DNA of 64,000 nucleotides from Membranipora membranacea (Eukaryota > Bryozoa > Gymnolaemata > Cheilostomatida > Membraniporidae): the NCBI GenBank assembly GCA_914767715.1, contig OU612073.1, forward strand, positions 18,352,001 to 18,416,000. The letters are read 5' to 3'. Positions 13,701 to 26,400 of this stretch are shown one piece after another. Every line of letters begins with the position of its first letter. The stretch's first letter is position 1. A program made the position numbers and the translations under genes. Under the pieces are notes generated by a model. That model had not been told where the DNA came from, searched no databases, and saw only the letters and a program-made list of their open reading frames with translations.

Positions 13701-15675
13701 TTTATGGTGAAGAAAAAACAACAAACTTCTCATGTCTTTGAAAACTTTGGACGATTTCAAATGGTGCATGTCGTCATAACTATATGTCCAATCTATATAA
13801 AAGGAAATTTGGCTTTATTTCAACCCTTGAAACTATATAACTTTTCAATATTATTGTGATATAAATAGCATCAACATGCTATAGCAACAACTAAGGATTA
13901 ATAAATTTTCTCAGATTCGTGAACTCAAATATGGTACTCCATCATATCACCAGGTATATTAAGTGATATTGGTTCCCCCCAACATCTTGGATCCTTTGTC
14001 CCAAAAAACTGTCGACTTTGATAGCAATTTCCTTTGCTGCTACAACCAGAGAAAGATGTTTAAAAAATGATTTTTTATTATATTATCCAAAGACACACTG
14101 GGCAACTGCTAATCTCAGTGGGCAACTGTTAAGTGGGCAACTGCTAAGTGGGCATCTGCTAAGGGATGGTGCAGGTGTTCTTTAAAGAAAAACCCGTTGC
14201 TATCACAGAAATATTTCGGTCCCCCAAGTTGCCAGCTGAAGTGAGCACTCTCAGTATGAAAGTGTTTTGGAACCATTTTTTGTATTTTACAGATTAATGA
14301 GCACAGACATCCATCTCCGTTGAGCAGCGTACCGCGCTCACAGCTACCTAATATACTGGTACATATGGTACACAAGCTGTTTCACACACACTACAAACAT
14401 AAACTAAGCAGGAGCACATCCTACAACAGCCAGTCTAGTATTCTGTCAACAGGCGGGAATCGGGACGCCAGCCAACCAAGTGACAGCAGTAGTAATCCTC
14501 AAACCCAGACTCTTACTGATCAAGGTGACTTGTTGTATGACTCTGCATGCCAGCCATAGAGTGTTATACTCATGATTTCTTGCTAGACCCGTGTATCATA
14601 AACTTGACCAATAGGCAACAACAGGGAGTTTGGGACATATTCCCAACTCTCAGCTGGCAAGATCGAGTTTTTATTTCAATTGAATTGAGATTTGCTTCCC
14701 CTCTACTACAGGGGAATTGTATCATAGTATCATTGTTACCTATGGCTGCTGAAGAGGGCAAGTAATGGGGTTGGTTGAGTGTTAGCTATTTGAGGTTTCA
14801 AGCATGAACAAAACAGCAAACTTTTCTGTATGAGAATACTTCACTCCCGTAGGAAAATGGAACTTGTCATCTCCTCCTGTTCTCAACCTGTGGCAAGTAT
14901 GAGAACACAACACCGAATCAAACCCTTTTTAAGTACAATGGGAAAGAGTATTGATTTATTCATTCCTATTCCTAGAAAATCACTGTTGCGTCTGCATTTC
15001 GATATTTTATGTGGTGTAAAACTTCAAACATTCTTTGCAGAGAAAGTATGGAACAGTTTTGCCGGAATGTTGTATGACACTCCGAGGCCGGAGGTGAATA
15101 TATCGGAGTGGAGTAGATTGGATGAGTGGAGGATACTAGAGGAGAACGCCTGTAGGTACGGCCACCCTGGACGAGCGAGACCATTTGAATTCAGGGACAG
15201 TAATGTGAAGGATCCATGTTATCTGTGAGTATTCCTATCTCTCATTGGTTATTTAAAGAACACACAAATACTCGGCCCATACCATCTGTAATCATCATAC
15301 TAGAACTTAGAAGTGTTTCTCCCAGGATTCTGTTTAATTCTAACTCGTACTCCTTTGTTTCACTGCTTTTGGATAACTTTTCTTTTGAGTTTACACCTAA
15401 TCTAGGCCGACCAAAACCAGCATCGACATGCAACTCAGTTTTTGTGTTCTGTCACTCGATAACAAAAACCTCTAACAATGATTTGTTGGACAAATTATAG
15501 GGTATTTTACCCCAAGTATAAGTAGAGTAGCCAAGCAATGTGGCCTGATATAGTTGTCATTGCACGATCACATTTGCCCTCGAATATACAAGTGAGGTTG
15601 TTGTAGAAGAAACAGTTGGAATTTTCAATGTATGCCCTATGTTATAGGATCAAATGGGAAAGACCTGTGAGGTGA
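1789..15675 (+). CDS. Copy A: pseudokinase-zinc module-caspase-like fusion protein (about 1339 aa)
   Basis: I do not recognise this as a named gene. Twenty exons join in phase to 4020 nt. The start ATG at 1789 (second ATG at 1792) directly follows an in-frame TGA. Residues 1-280 are acidic, Ser/Thr-rich and look disordered. Residues ~283-607 are kinase-like, with HRD at 442-444, N449 and D533 in a helix-F-like stretch HDWFSYGVLILELVSEM. Residues 654-755 are Cys-rich. Residues 756-1075 are caspase-like, with SGHG (His864) and MDHC (Cys923). Residues 1076-1339 are a conserved tail. Copy B downstream on the same strand has the same order and nearly the same intron phases. The role is inferred: a signalling protein joining a kinase fold and a protease fold. 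Substrate and activity are unknown. The weakest part of the model is the join between exons 12 and 14. Confidence 0.85.
2640..6311 (+). other. Copy A kinase-like domain (exons 1-6)
   Basis: Visible kinase landmarks, in order: VYLLGMQNIFFVPVWAA resembles beta2-beta3, but the VAIK lysine position holds Trp/Ala and no glycine-rich loop is seen; LGLDALH resembles helix E; HRDMCIEN is a complete HRDxxxxN catalytic loop (residues 442-449); D461 in TDNK sits 12 residues on, near where the DFG Asp belongs but without Phe-Gly; HDWFSYGVLILELVSEM matches helix F (DVYSFGVLLLEL type). This follows known protein-kinase motif order. The loss of the beta3 Lys suggests a pseudokinase. A FunK1-like or other divergent kinase family is an alternative. 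Confidence 0.7.
5936..6041. repeat. Inverted-repeat hairpin in copy A intron 5
   Basis: Two arms of about 45 bases share TTTCACTATCAACCACTTT around a 10-base loop. Near-identical direct repeats of the form TTGAGC-NN-TTAAACT lie on both sides (5927-5940 and 6040-6054). This looks like a tiny foldback element with a target duplication. Confidence 0.6.
7226..7590 (+). mobile_element. Possible 3' end of a non-LTR retrotransposon
   Basis: A short frame ends with YFSRLPNSLIRSQRTEFLRK and a terminal KYN, which resembles the last residues of LINE reverse-transcriptase proteins (W/F-x-x-LP...F...L). It is followed by an AT-rich tail ending in AATAAAG and (ATC)n at 7575-7587. Both features fit a 5'-truncated LINE, but the match is weak and from memory. 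Confidence 0.3.
8268..8998 (+). other. Copy A Cys-rich zinc-binding-like module (exons 8-9)
   Basis: Exon 8 ends with a CxxC pair (CISC). Exon 9 carries Cys in the order C-x4-C-x4-C-x2-C, then TNH, a further Cys in FCPIG and a His in GKHG. All these Cys are kept in copy B while surrounding residues change, as expected for metal ligands. The spacing loosely recalls the Cys-rich C-terminal finger of piggyBac-type proteins and other cross-brace fingers. I cannot assign a family. Confidence 0.6.
9278..11793 (+). other. Copy A caspase-like domain (exons 10-14)
   Basis: CYALIFCGDHF has the form of the first caspase strand. DRDYCLLVFYSGHG is the strand plus catalytic-His motif, with His at residue 864. 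LVTCVMDHCYT is the strand plus catalytic Cys, Cys923. The His-Cys spacing of 59 is close to that of caspases and metacaspases (clan CD). YSEITDWFCRFLRS follows the Cys. The acidic insert HDDGDDCEDPDG after SGHG is less acidic in copy B. Cleavage specificity and activity cannot be read from this. Confidence 0.75.
11824..11931. repeat. Foldback hairpin in copy A intron 14
   Basis: Arms of about 46 bases (11826-11871 and 11882-11929) pair with a few mismatches, ending in TTTAGAGAGGGGACA and its complement. The inner part, AACAAAGCGTATCAACT, recurs with one change at 31803-31820 in copy B, so this may be a dispersed family. Confidence 0.65.
12989..13312 (+). mobile_element. MITE-like DNA element, copy 1 (324 bp)
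   Basis: Ends are CATACCTGACAAGT and the complement of CATACATGACAAGT, giving terminal inverted repeats of about 14 bases. An 8-base direct repeat ATCTAAAT flanks it exactly (12981-12988 and 13313-13320). A second copy lies inverted at 28926-29308. An 8-bp target duplication is typical of hAT-type elements. No coding capacity. Confidence 0.8.
14098..14165. repeat. Short tandem repeat
   Basis: A unit of about 15 bases near GTGGGCAACTGCTAA is repeated about four times with small changes in intron 17 of copy A. Confidence 0.75.
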
Positions 15676-16522
15676 AGTGTAGCCCCTAGATGCTAGAGTT
15701 ACTCCTAATCCTGAGACATTACAGAACAAGCGCACGGCTAGACTAGAGATGTTATCTGTTAACAATCACTGGGAATTAGTTATTATATATCGTATCGTAA
15801 CTCCTAAAGATGGAGGTCAGTGCAGTGGTCTTTTTATGTTGTGCAAACCATAACCTACTGTATGTATAAGGTATTAAAACCATATTGGTACCTTTTGTAT
15901 AATATTAGCACCATTCCCATATCAACAAAGTTGAAGATGGGCACAGATCAGCATATCAAACTCTATAATCGGAAATTATGCATTGTGTAACAAAGTTGTA
16001 ACCTTTATTCCTTATGCGTTCCTAGTCTAAGCATTTCTACTTAATAACATCAGTATGATGTTTAATATTTTCACGTATATTGTACAAAGCCAAGCTATCA
16101 GGATGTCAATATATGGTGCTCTATTTTTATGCATTCTCTATCTTTTATCTGGTCTCATGTTACATCTATTGCAAATTTTTGTTGAAGCTTCTTGTTGATT
16201 TGATTGTCTTCCAGAAATATCAATAGATTGCAATTCTATCTGTGAGAACTGTAAATCTTGCAATCATAGTTTTTCTTTTTCCATTTTGCATAGCAGACTC
16301 TTACCCATTTATTATAAATGTTTTATGAATGTATTTCCCCTCTTTTGAGACCATATCTGTATTCAATGGAGTACTGCACTTTGTGCACAAGTTTCTATAT
16401 TGTTCTATGCAAGAGCTTTGAACCAAAGCAAGAATTTAGAAGAATTTTTTTACAATAGAAGCAAATATGCAACATGATGGCTATATTATTATAATTGTTG
16501 ATACTTATCTTGACTGCTTTAT

Positions 16523-17155
16523 TACTCTACGTCACATAAGTACCTGTGGCGTCCCGCCGTACTGTACGTCACATGTGTGGCGTCCCGTCATACTCTACGT
16601 CACATGTGTGGCGTCCCGCCGTACTGTACGTCACATGTGTGGTGTCCCGTCATACTCTACGTCACATAAGTAGCTGTGGCATCCCGCCGTCCTGTACGTC
16701 ACATGTGTGGTGTCCCGTCATACTCTACGGCACATAAGTAGCTGTGGCGTCCCGCCGTACTGTACATCACATGTGTGGCGTCCCGTCATACTGTACGTCA
16801 CATAAGTAGCTGTGGCGACCTGCCATACTGTACATCACATGTTGGCGTCCCGTCATACTCTACGTCACATAAGTAGCTGTGGCGTCCCGCCGTACTGCAC
16901 GTCACATGTGTGGCGTCCCGTCATACTCTACGTCACATAAGTAGCTGTGGCGTCCCGCCGTACTGCACGTCACATGTGTGGCGTCCCGCCATACTCTACG
17001 TCTCATAAGTAGTTGTGGCGTCCCGCCGTACTGTACATCACATGTGTGGCGTCCCGTCATACTCTACGTCACATAAGTACCTGTGGCGTCCCGCCGTACT
17101 GTACATCACATGTGTGGCGTCCCGTCATACTCTACGTCACATAAGTACCTGTGGC
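16523..17155. repeat. Minisatellite with two alternating units
   Basis: About 630 bp of tandem repeats. Two related units mostly alternate: one of about 31 bases built on ACGTCACATGTGTGGCGTCC and one of about 37 bases built on ACGTCACATAAGTAGCTGTG, both followed by CCCGCCGTACTGT or CCCGTCATACTCT. The higher-order period is about 68 bases, with roughly nine to ten rounds. It is GC-richer than its surroundings. ORFs across it are by-products. Confidence 0.9.
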
Positions 17156-18721
17156 TTGGTTCTGATGCTGTCAAGAGCACAAAGCTTTTTGGCATATTGT
17201 TCTTTTTTATGTTTTACCGTCTCTACTAGAAGATTTAATATACCTACCACTACCAGCATGCCCAGCATCCAGTGACTGATGTATGACATTTTTTTCAAAT
17301 GTCAAATGTTGGAAAATAAGTTTTAATAGAATCACAAACTAGCTTATGTTCTCATTTGGAAAATATGCCATTCACCATTTACAAGGTTTATTCTCAGCTG
17401 CATTTCATTCACTTTTAGAAATTCATTAGTCACAGAAGGGCACAAAAACTGAAATTTAGACACGTTGCGTTCACTCTCGGAATTGTTCATATTGTTTTCA
17501 CAGCGATAACCTAGATACTCCCTCCCTGCAGAATAAACTTGGTACACACTTAGAGAGTTTATTGGTTTATATGCCAGATGACTACAGTAATGCCGCCTTA
17601 CACAAAGACGGGCAACTTCAATACTAGTACTCTTTATAATATATATATATCAATTGTCGCCCGTATGCTTATCAAGGTAGTTCTTAAAAGACGGACAGGG
17701 AAATAAAATACTATACAATTTCATACACATTAATCAATCAATGGATCCAATAAAAAAACGGAGATTAGTGTAAAAAACAAATTGTAATCCAAAATATAAT
17801 ATGTCGACATGCTAAACTTTCTTACCAAGTTTGTCACATGAAGGTTGTAGAGTAGAGAGATTTTATTTGGTAGGGAAATCAAGGATTGTATTGCTAACTG
17901 TTGTGTTGCTCCTTGGTGAAATCAGGGAGGGTGAAATCACCCCACCCTCCCTGGTGAAATACTGTGTATTTATTGTTAACACCTCTACATGGGGAACCAC
18001 TATCACGTTTCTCCACTACTGCAGTACAGACAATCTATTTTTATATCAAAATCACTCGAATCTCATACAACATGCATAACTTCCTCATGCTATGTTGTCT
18101 ATTTAAACATTTTATTTTTGTCACATATTCAACATTTATTCATAATTCTACATATTCAACAGCATTAATCCAAATTGGGCAATCCAAAACCACTACAGGC
18201 ACTAAGGGTTTCATTCCCATGGGGACAGTAGGGCACCCCTAAAATAGTTATCCAAGGCGAGGGGCTAAGTACGTTGACATTCAATTGTCACTATAACGTA
18301 GTCTGCCATCCATCTTAAATAAGTCCTGTCAACATAACTATAATTATTAAAATACAAAGCTGTGTACTCACGTCACAAGTACCTAACAACATGCTCATCA
18401 CTACTCATAACTGTCCAATCGACCATCTGTAATATTCCACACCAGTTGATACACTTGAAATGGTGCACTTTGGGGTGTACACTAACAACTAGTTAATGGC
18501 AGATGCTCAATTCATATAAATATACAACTCACCGAATTACACTATTCTACCTCTGAATCGACAACCATCAAAGTAATTTAATCCTGATCGACTTGTCCTG
18601 TTACGGTGATATCGAACCTAGAGATAGACGAAAACATGGGTGAGAGACAATGTCATGATAGAAAACATATACAAATATAAACAGAACAAGATATTAACTC
18701 GCAAGCACAATCACGCAATCA

Positions 18722-18785
18722 TGTTGTTGTTGTTTGTTGTTGTTTGTTGTTGTTTGTTGTTGTTTGTTGCTGTTTTTGTTGTTAT
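18722..18785. repeat. (TTGTTGTTTG)n microsatellite
   Basis: Four almost perfect copies of the 10-base unit TTGTTGTTTG, followed by a decayed copy. Confidence 0.85.
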
Positions 18786-20489
18786 TTTCTGGTTGTTTTA
18801 TAATACTATCTAATACTGAATATGTGGCTAGATATCTGGGTCCTGCTGCCACATATTTCAGCTCCAATTAATATTTTTGTTGTGCTCAGCTCTCTCGGTG
18901 GATCAAGAGTCCCCGAGCTAAACTCTTTACTTGCTATTAATACCTCACTCACTCTCCCTAATCATCCATGTTCATTCATGTATGAACTAGGGCTTCCCAT
19001 TCATACTGTTAAACATATTTGTGATACTTTGTAGTTGTCTTCTCTTGTACACGAGAAGGCAACTAGCTAATGTAATACATAAAATTCCTCATACTCACAA
19101 TCTCTACTAGGATTCACATTACGCGTAACCACATTCATCTAAACTCGTTCACAACACAGTCATTTAGCTAAATTTTTATTTTTAATACCGTATTCATTCC
19201 TCAAGTGGAAGTTCATTGATTCATGTTATATGGTCATTCATAATATGCCTACAAACAGACAAACTAACTTGCATTCAACATTATGTCTGCAAATATCGGC
19301 AATTTTATTTTTCTTCATTTAATCTCGAATAAAGATTTAACCAGGGAGGGGGGGATTTAACCAATGAGGTAGCTCATTGATTTAACAAACCAACGAACTA
19401 TTGTACTTTGGAGTTGTTTTGTCGTTATCTAGAAAGAGGACTCGCTCAAAACATCAAAGATATCTAAGTACTAACCACACTGACATCGAGATTACACTAT
19501 TAACATATACATGCAATAGTATATCACGTGATCAGTGTGAGTACTAACTGACACATTCAGATTCATTTCTACCACTGGGGATTTCCAATTTCAATGTTGC
19601 ATTTTAGAGAAGAGACTGACACATCTTTTACTGAGCATCATATCAGCCAACCTTAATAACGAGATTAAAGCCAGACAAACAGTTCATTGTACATAACATA
19701 GCCCCATACCATGTGGGTTATACCCTAGTACTGTGTAAGTATTGACAAAAAGAGGGTATGTATAGTAAGGTCATTCTCACACATTGAACCCACTATATTT
19801 ATTTCAATCCCAATGAATTTGCATTGCAATTGTGCCTTTTCATTAACTTTACATTTTTTCAACTCAGTACAAAATCAGTGACTGGGGTATGCAATAAAGG
19901 GGAATCTTTCAGTTGTCAATCATTTGCTGTTCACGTTTGCCTCCTCTCCAGGCCCCCTCTCCCCTATAGTTGTTATGTTTGAAATGTAAATTCCTTAATC
20001 TAATAGAAAAGATTTCAGAGCTCTGATGGTTTGGCCAGCCCGTTCCACACCCCTCTTAGCTCCTCTAGTCCAGTGAGAGTTAGTAAGAAGTCAAGAAAAC
20101 CATCAGTTTACTACTTTGGGAATTAGTCTAGTCTGTGGCTTGTAGCATTGTGGCATTGAAGATCACTCCAAATACATACTTACATTTACTTTTAGGACAA
20201 ATAATATATTCTCATTTATAAAAAGAAACTGAACAAGGAAGCTAACATTTGTCAGGCATATAGTATTTAGAAACTGAACTGTGAAAATTGACATATGGGG
20301 TGCAGTTTCATAACTAATAGCATTACTTTCCACAGAAGTATTTAGGCTACAGTACTTAAAACGAGGATTTTGTTTTTTTAGGTTTGCTTGATACAGTGTA
20401 ATAGTTGACCCTTATGTACATTCAACTACCATAAACTATGGCGGTTAGAAACCATCTCACTCCTAATACCTGACCAGCTACCTGTTAGA

Positions 20490-23400
20490 ATGGATGAACC
20501 ATCAGTTATGGAGTCTATGGATACTTGTGAATCAAATGTGGTCAATTCTGACAATTTAATGTCAACACCAATCCCGCTTGAAGGTGCAAATACCAACACT
20601 GCCCTTGATGCTGTTGGAAAATCACAGTCTGGCATGGCATCTGGAGATATGCCAGAAGCTGAGGAACAGGAAACTGAGCTCAAGCCGTCCACTCAGGTTA
20701 ATGAGGATGTTGATGAAGATGTAGAGGCTGATGAAGCTGGTCATATCCATGATAGCGTCAATCAGCAATGGTTAGATAATAATCCTACCTCTCTTATGGA
20801 CCAAAGCTCGAATGAACAGGGTAGCTCATTATCAGCTGCAGTGCCATCTGGCTCTTCAGTACAATCGGACCAAGCAGGAGCGGCTGGTAGTGATGTGACA
20901 GATCGTGCGGAACAGCCTCTCGGGCTATCTCGCAAACCTCTCAAGGCTATCCGAAAGCCGGCAATAAAACCTAGCCAGAATAATGTATCTCCTTCGAAGT
21001 TAACTGTGAGAAGACCCGTGCCAAAACCATTCAGTGAAGATGAGTTTTTGCAAGCTCTGAGACACGGAAATCCGTTCAAAGATAGACCCGATCCACAACT
21101 AGCATTGTTTGATCAACTTGAAGCTATGTTTGTAAAACAGGGACCGGGAGAAGGTAAAAGCTATGAGATAACAAAGATAACTGATGATCTCCTAGGATAT
21201 AAACGGGTAAGCTGGTGTAAAATTCAAATAGGCCTACTATGTAGAAAAAATTTAGTGCTGTAGAGTTTTGAACTCCACAACAGGTTACGGAAGAGAGGTT
21301 TAGCCAGCCAGATCTTAAGCAGAAAACGATCAGAGGAATATTGACTCATCTGTGAAAGCGTCAGGTAAACCTCAATCGTTTAAATGACCGGTCAATCCTG
21401 AAACGTTTGGTACTTGTTTGTTACCTGCCCCATCCAAGGCTGTCAAGACAGACTATGCTTTTACAATAAAAAAAATAACAAGCTATGTTCGATACAATGC
21501 TATACTTGTGCTGGGCATTGCATTATTCACACCATGTGCTGTGAATCATAATGCTAAGAGTGACATAGTCTGAGGTTTATGTTTATCCTTTATATTGGTA
21601 GCGGGCGTCTGTATATCTACTGGGGATGCAGAACAAGTTCTTTGTTCCAGTTTGGGCTGCTGCGTGTGACTTGAATACCAAAACTGGGTGAGAATCCTGG
21701 TTTAGAAGTTCTTCAAGTCAAATTGATGAATTCAGGTTCTTTGAAGTGACTTACTACTTTCACAAGCAGTGTATTGATATGACTCGGAATAAGCACAGAA
21801 CTTGCATGAGGTTCAACAAGTTCTAACTAATAGTCACAATTCACCTCTTAGGCCATATTGCATTTTATTTTAATGCAGATTATCCAATGCAAGCGCAATG
21901 ATTGTTTGTTTTCCTATTCTTTGGTACAGGAAAAACTGTGGGTTCGATAACAAGGTTTGTTACTATGGCCAATCTTCGCGAACATTGCTTTTTGAGACGC
22001 AGATACAGAGTTAAATTCTTATCACCTTGCAGTATTGACATTATCTATAAGTAATCAATTGTGTTACATATTGCAGATAGTATATAATTTGAACATAAGG
22101 GTTCCGTGACTTGATTGATTTTTAAATTTGATATATTCTCAGGTACATTATGACTCCTTCAAAAAAGAAACTAAAAGGTCTACGAGAAGCCCTAAAAGAA
22201 ATAACTGATGAAGAGGATTCAGCCAATAAACAGAAGAAAATGAGAGAACTGTTAAGGATGGTGTTGGCTCCGACAGCATTGGGCCTCGATGCGTTACACT
22301 GCCCTATCCGTCACCGTCGGTAAGTTTTATCCACATTTTAGTGAAGATTTCAATCCTGTCCATGGACCTGCGTAGTGATGTACAGAGTTGCCATTGTGTC
22401 AACAAACATGTATGACAGTTGTTATACTTTGTAGACCCACATTTTTTCATCGGGATTTATGTGTGGACAATATCGCTTTGCCGTATGAGACATTCGAGGT
22501 TAATGACCCCATGCAAGAAGAATCCTATTTTGAGAATGTATACGGCGAGGCAAAGATATGGTTTACAGAACACACTAGATGCTCTAATGACCCAGAGTCT
22601 GTTGATAATCTTGGTTCTCTACAGTCTAACAGATTGGTAGGTCTATCGTTGTTATCATAACATCTAGTAAATACAGTATCATGTGATCAATTCATTTGAA
22701 GAGCATAAAGCAAATTGATTTTACCCTCCTCTTACAATTTGAAGTTGGTCTGTTCAGAACTTACTGACTACTTTACGCATAACCTGTAGATGCTGCCTCA
22801 GAATGGAAATGTCTGAGACAGAAGCATAAGTGGCTGATTAAGCCTACAAACTTCATAACACTGTTAATAGAGGCAGTAACTGGAAATATATTTTATCTTC
22901 AAGGAACAAAAGTATTTCCATCACCCAGACCCATATGGAGCGTCACACAAGTCACATCTCTACAGAAAGAGGCATGATTGGTACTCATACGGAATATGTA
23001 AGTTGTATTTACATTCACATGTTGTCAGTATGGATATAACCAATTCTCGGCTGTTTACCTCAAGTGGAATTGATTAAAGTGAAAACTTGTATATTTGAAT
23101 TTGTATTGATGTTCTAAAGGGCCAGAAAGCATATTTAGTCATTGGATGTTGTCACTGCAAAAGTGTTGCGATTTTTGTATGCAATTTCGTTCTCTTTTGT
23201 CCCTTTTCATTCACACACTATCATAAATCCGGTCTCTAAGCTTTTCTTTTTGAAATGCAAAATCCCGGCTGCCATACTGTTGTATGTAAGCTGGTCCACT
23301 GGTCTTAGTGTTCCCTGTCCGCCATGCTATTGCTCACACAGAGGTTCCTGACTGCCAAGCTAGATTTTGTTGAATCTGTGTTAGCTGGTACAAAGTCTTA

Positions 23401-26400
23401 TTTTGCATTTTGTAAAAAGGTGTCTTAGTGTAATCAACCTCATTTGTTTATCTCAACGTCTGGAGGAGGGGAGGTAGGATCAGATATGGGTAAATGGCGT
23501 TTTCAGGTCCTACTATGATGCTCCATGGGACATGATATAATTGAATTGATTGAATCAGTCACATTCCAGTACTGATTTTAAAATTTCACCCAGTGTGTCA
23601 GTCTTCTTCCTTACCAGTCCCTCCATTGAGGCCTATCATCGCTTAGCTCAACATAGCAAAACTCCCAAAAAACCACCAAGTCTTGTTCCATCAAAAATTT
23701 ATATTGAAATCTTTTCATTATTCCTGGCTCAGATGTAACTTGATATGAGGCAGAGCAATGAAAGGTAGGAAAATGACCTTACACATCAATATGTTTGTTG
23801 TCGGTTTGCCAATCAGGATCACAAACAAGGCATCAAAGGAAATTTTATAGACACATGTCTATTTTGGGCTGTGTGTATCGGATCAAGAAGTTTGGCAACG
23901 AATCAGTTTATTTATTGTACCCTGAAACAAAGGTAGATACAGCAATCAAAGAAAGTAAATACAAATTGACAAAATCAAAGCCACAAAATTATCCATACAG
24001 AAAATTCTAAGAAAATAACAATTAAACCGGAAAGTGGTCATCTTGCACCACCAACCACGCCACATGCGGCCTCATGCAAGCCTGCTACCACGCCATATTC
24101 CATGCATGCTACAACGCCTGGCACAACGCTGCCATTGTTGTGTCAGGCGTTGTACCTTTTGTTGTGTACAACTTCACCTACCACTGTATATGCAACGCTG
24201 GACTGCATACTGGCGTTGCTTGGCATTGTTGGGCGTTGTGGGTACCACTGATGATGTCTCACGCACCTGGGCGCGCCTGAGTTCTGCTGATTAACTGACA
24301 AAGACCCCCAAAGTAAACTTTTTTCAGTTTGATTTTCAACAGCACGCAGTGGGTGGAAACTCAAGGTTAAAATGTCAAGGTCAATTAGCTTGTGTCAGTA
24401 GTTGTCCCATATTGTAGGGGCGCTGGACAGAGGAGACCGGAAGTAGTTGACATTTAGTATATACTTATAAAGTGATCAATCAAAATTTCTATCAGAAAGT
24501 TAAATGTACAGGACTATGCAGATACCTCTAGCTGATTGGACAGTATATTTAGAATCTTGAGGTCATTGTAGCATAGATTTGATAACATTAGGAGGTGACA
24601 GGGGCTCTATCATCAGCTAATTTTAGTTTATAAAGAGACATCACGATAGCAACCCATAGTAGTATAATAACAAATGTAAAGCATCTCAGTCTAATGAACA
24701 TCAGCATGTGAGCATGTAAAATTGTGGGAGCTGAAGATCTGAGGAAACTAAAAGAGAGAACTTAAGAATGCCACAATGCTCAGTCCCAGGCTGGCTCATC
24801 CAGAATGGAGCAAAGTTCCCAAAGGACAAGGAGTTAGCCAATAAATGGGTGCAAGCAATCAGCCGAGGAAAGGATGGTACTATGAGGATAAAACCCACTA
24901 GTGATCAGTGGAAACCTCATACACATGCCAGAATTTGTCCAAGGCATTTCAGTGAAGATGCCTACAAGGAGAAGAACTGTCATGGTGTGTAAGATCAGAA
25001 CTTCATCATAACAACCTTGCTGCATGTGATCACTTATTATTATTGTCTTATGATTGAAATGTCATGTGAAGTTATCTTTGTAGTAATGAGTTATTACCTA
25101 CTTCAAGTTTGGAAATAAGTACATCCTACCTCCACAGATGATTTTTGGTCTAATATTCTTTCTTATGAATCATAAAGAGCATGTCACTCACCTGTTGGCT
25201 CACTCTTGATACCCTATGAGCAGTTAGAATAGCCAGTTACCCCCCCCCCCCTCACACAGGCCCACAATGTGAAGTGACTCATTTATCAAGAAGATCTCTT
25301 GCTGGCCAACTCATGTAATCTCTCTGTAGATACATATACATAATATACATTTAAGTTGGTAATTTGATATATCAACATCAAGGTTTGCTTTTGAAAGCCC
25401 ACTTAGACATACACTTATGTTATTTTGCAGGAATCGTTCCTAAGAAAAGAGTTTTGAAGTAGAATGCAGTACCTACCCTCCATCTACCTATACCACCTAA
25501 AATCAGAGAGCCAACAAGGAAAGCTATTAAGTCTAAGCGACAACTTCTGAGAGAAGAATATTATAGAAATCTACCAGGTTAGTTTCATGATATCACTAGG
25601 CATGTTGTAAAGCTCATAGCATAGCAAATAGCATAGCTTCTGTTTATTTGATGGTATTATCAGTGAGATCGCCGGAAAGCTATCACAATCTTACCATCAT
25701 AACATTTCTTCAAATTTATTTCAGCTGGTGTGATAGAACTAGGAAAGACGGAAGAGGTACTCTCCCATAGTCAGATAACTGCATCATCATCTTCAGATAC
25801 TCATACAGATACCCATACAGATATCCATACGCAAACACCTCCAACTATCAGGGACAGTGAAGATATATATACTGATGAGAAATCTACTGAGCAATCCAGT
25901 CCACCACTCTGCTATGCGATGATGAATGATGAGATGTTAGCATATTATACCGGTCTAGAAGGCAAAGCTAAGTTTGACCTTGTTTTGAACTCACTAGGTC
26001 CCGCTGCCTTTCACTTTAACTTTCGTAATGGTGAGGTGCCGAATATGACTGTCAAAAACCAACTGCTCATCACTCTGATAAAACTTTGTCTTGATAAACC
26101 TAACGTTGAGATTCCTATCCTGTTTGGAATCAACAAGCGTGTTGTCAGCAGTGTTTTTTATACATGGATAAACTTTATGTTCCTACAATGGAAAGAAGTA
26201 GATTATTGGCCAGATCAGGCCACAGTTAGATTCTATGCCCCTACTGGATTTAAACAGTCATACAAGGCTGATTGTTGATGGAACTGAGTGCCCCATAGAC
26301 AAGCCAGAGAAGCCACTAGCTCAACAGGTGACCTCCTCCAGCTATAAAAATTGTAATACTGCCAAAGTACTGGTTGGTGCCACTCCTGGTGGACTAGTGT

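Larger units (their letters stand above)
2821..15647 (+). other. Introns of copy A
   Basis: Nineteen introns of about 60 to 1320 bases. Most hold nothing I can name. Exceptions listed separately are hairpins at 5936-6041 and 11824-11931, a possible LINE tail at 7226-7590, a MITE-like element at 12989-13312 and a short tandem repeat at 14098-14165. Small ORFs in these introns are treated as chance. Confidence 0.6.
1789..15675 (+). other. Exon map of copy A
   Basis: Exons (coding parts): 1789-2820, 3023-3108, 3571-3762, 4420-4621, 5090-5195, 6108-6311, 7631-7767, 8268-8385, 8813-8998, 9278-9413, 10018-10359, 10535-10733, 10793-10806, 11522-11793, 12423-12527, 12804-12961, 13575-13661, 14293-14524, 15041-15224, 15648-15675. 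All have AG before and GT after. Phases agree at every join. The 14-base exon 10793-10806 and the GTTAAC donor after 10733 are the least certain; without them exon 12 runs to a TAG at 10742-10744. The short last exon is supported by its match with copy B (isoleucine and tryptophan two residues apart just after the splice). Confidence 0.75.
12423..15675 (+). other. Copy A conserved C-terminal region (exons 15-20)
   Basis: About 264 residues follow the caspase-like part. Strong matches to copy B include LVWDCEIRSIL, PNILVHMVHKLFHTHYKHKL, the Ser-rich TSYNSQSS linker and WNSFAGMLYDTPRPE in the penultimate exon. I recognise no family. Retention of these blocks in both copies suggests they are functional. 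Confidence 0.55.
15676..20489. other. Intergenic region between copies A and B
   Basis: No convincing exon. It holds the minisatellite at 16523-17155, a small GGGAGGGT hairpin near 17923-17953 and a microsatellite at 18722-18785. The promoter and first exon(s) of copy B should lie here. A short upstream ORF of 11 codons (ATG 20438, stop 20471-20473) precedes the copy B start codon. Confidence 0.5.

Noticed and set aside
16467-17275. Repetitive protein frames rich in RRTVRHMCGV
   Set aside because: They are translations of the minisatellite, in several frames at once.
24034-24364. Proline/His-rich frames in the transposon arms, seen again at 27549-27937
   Set aside because: They lie wholly in the terminal inverted repeats and appear on both strands.
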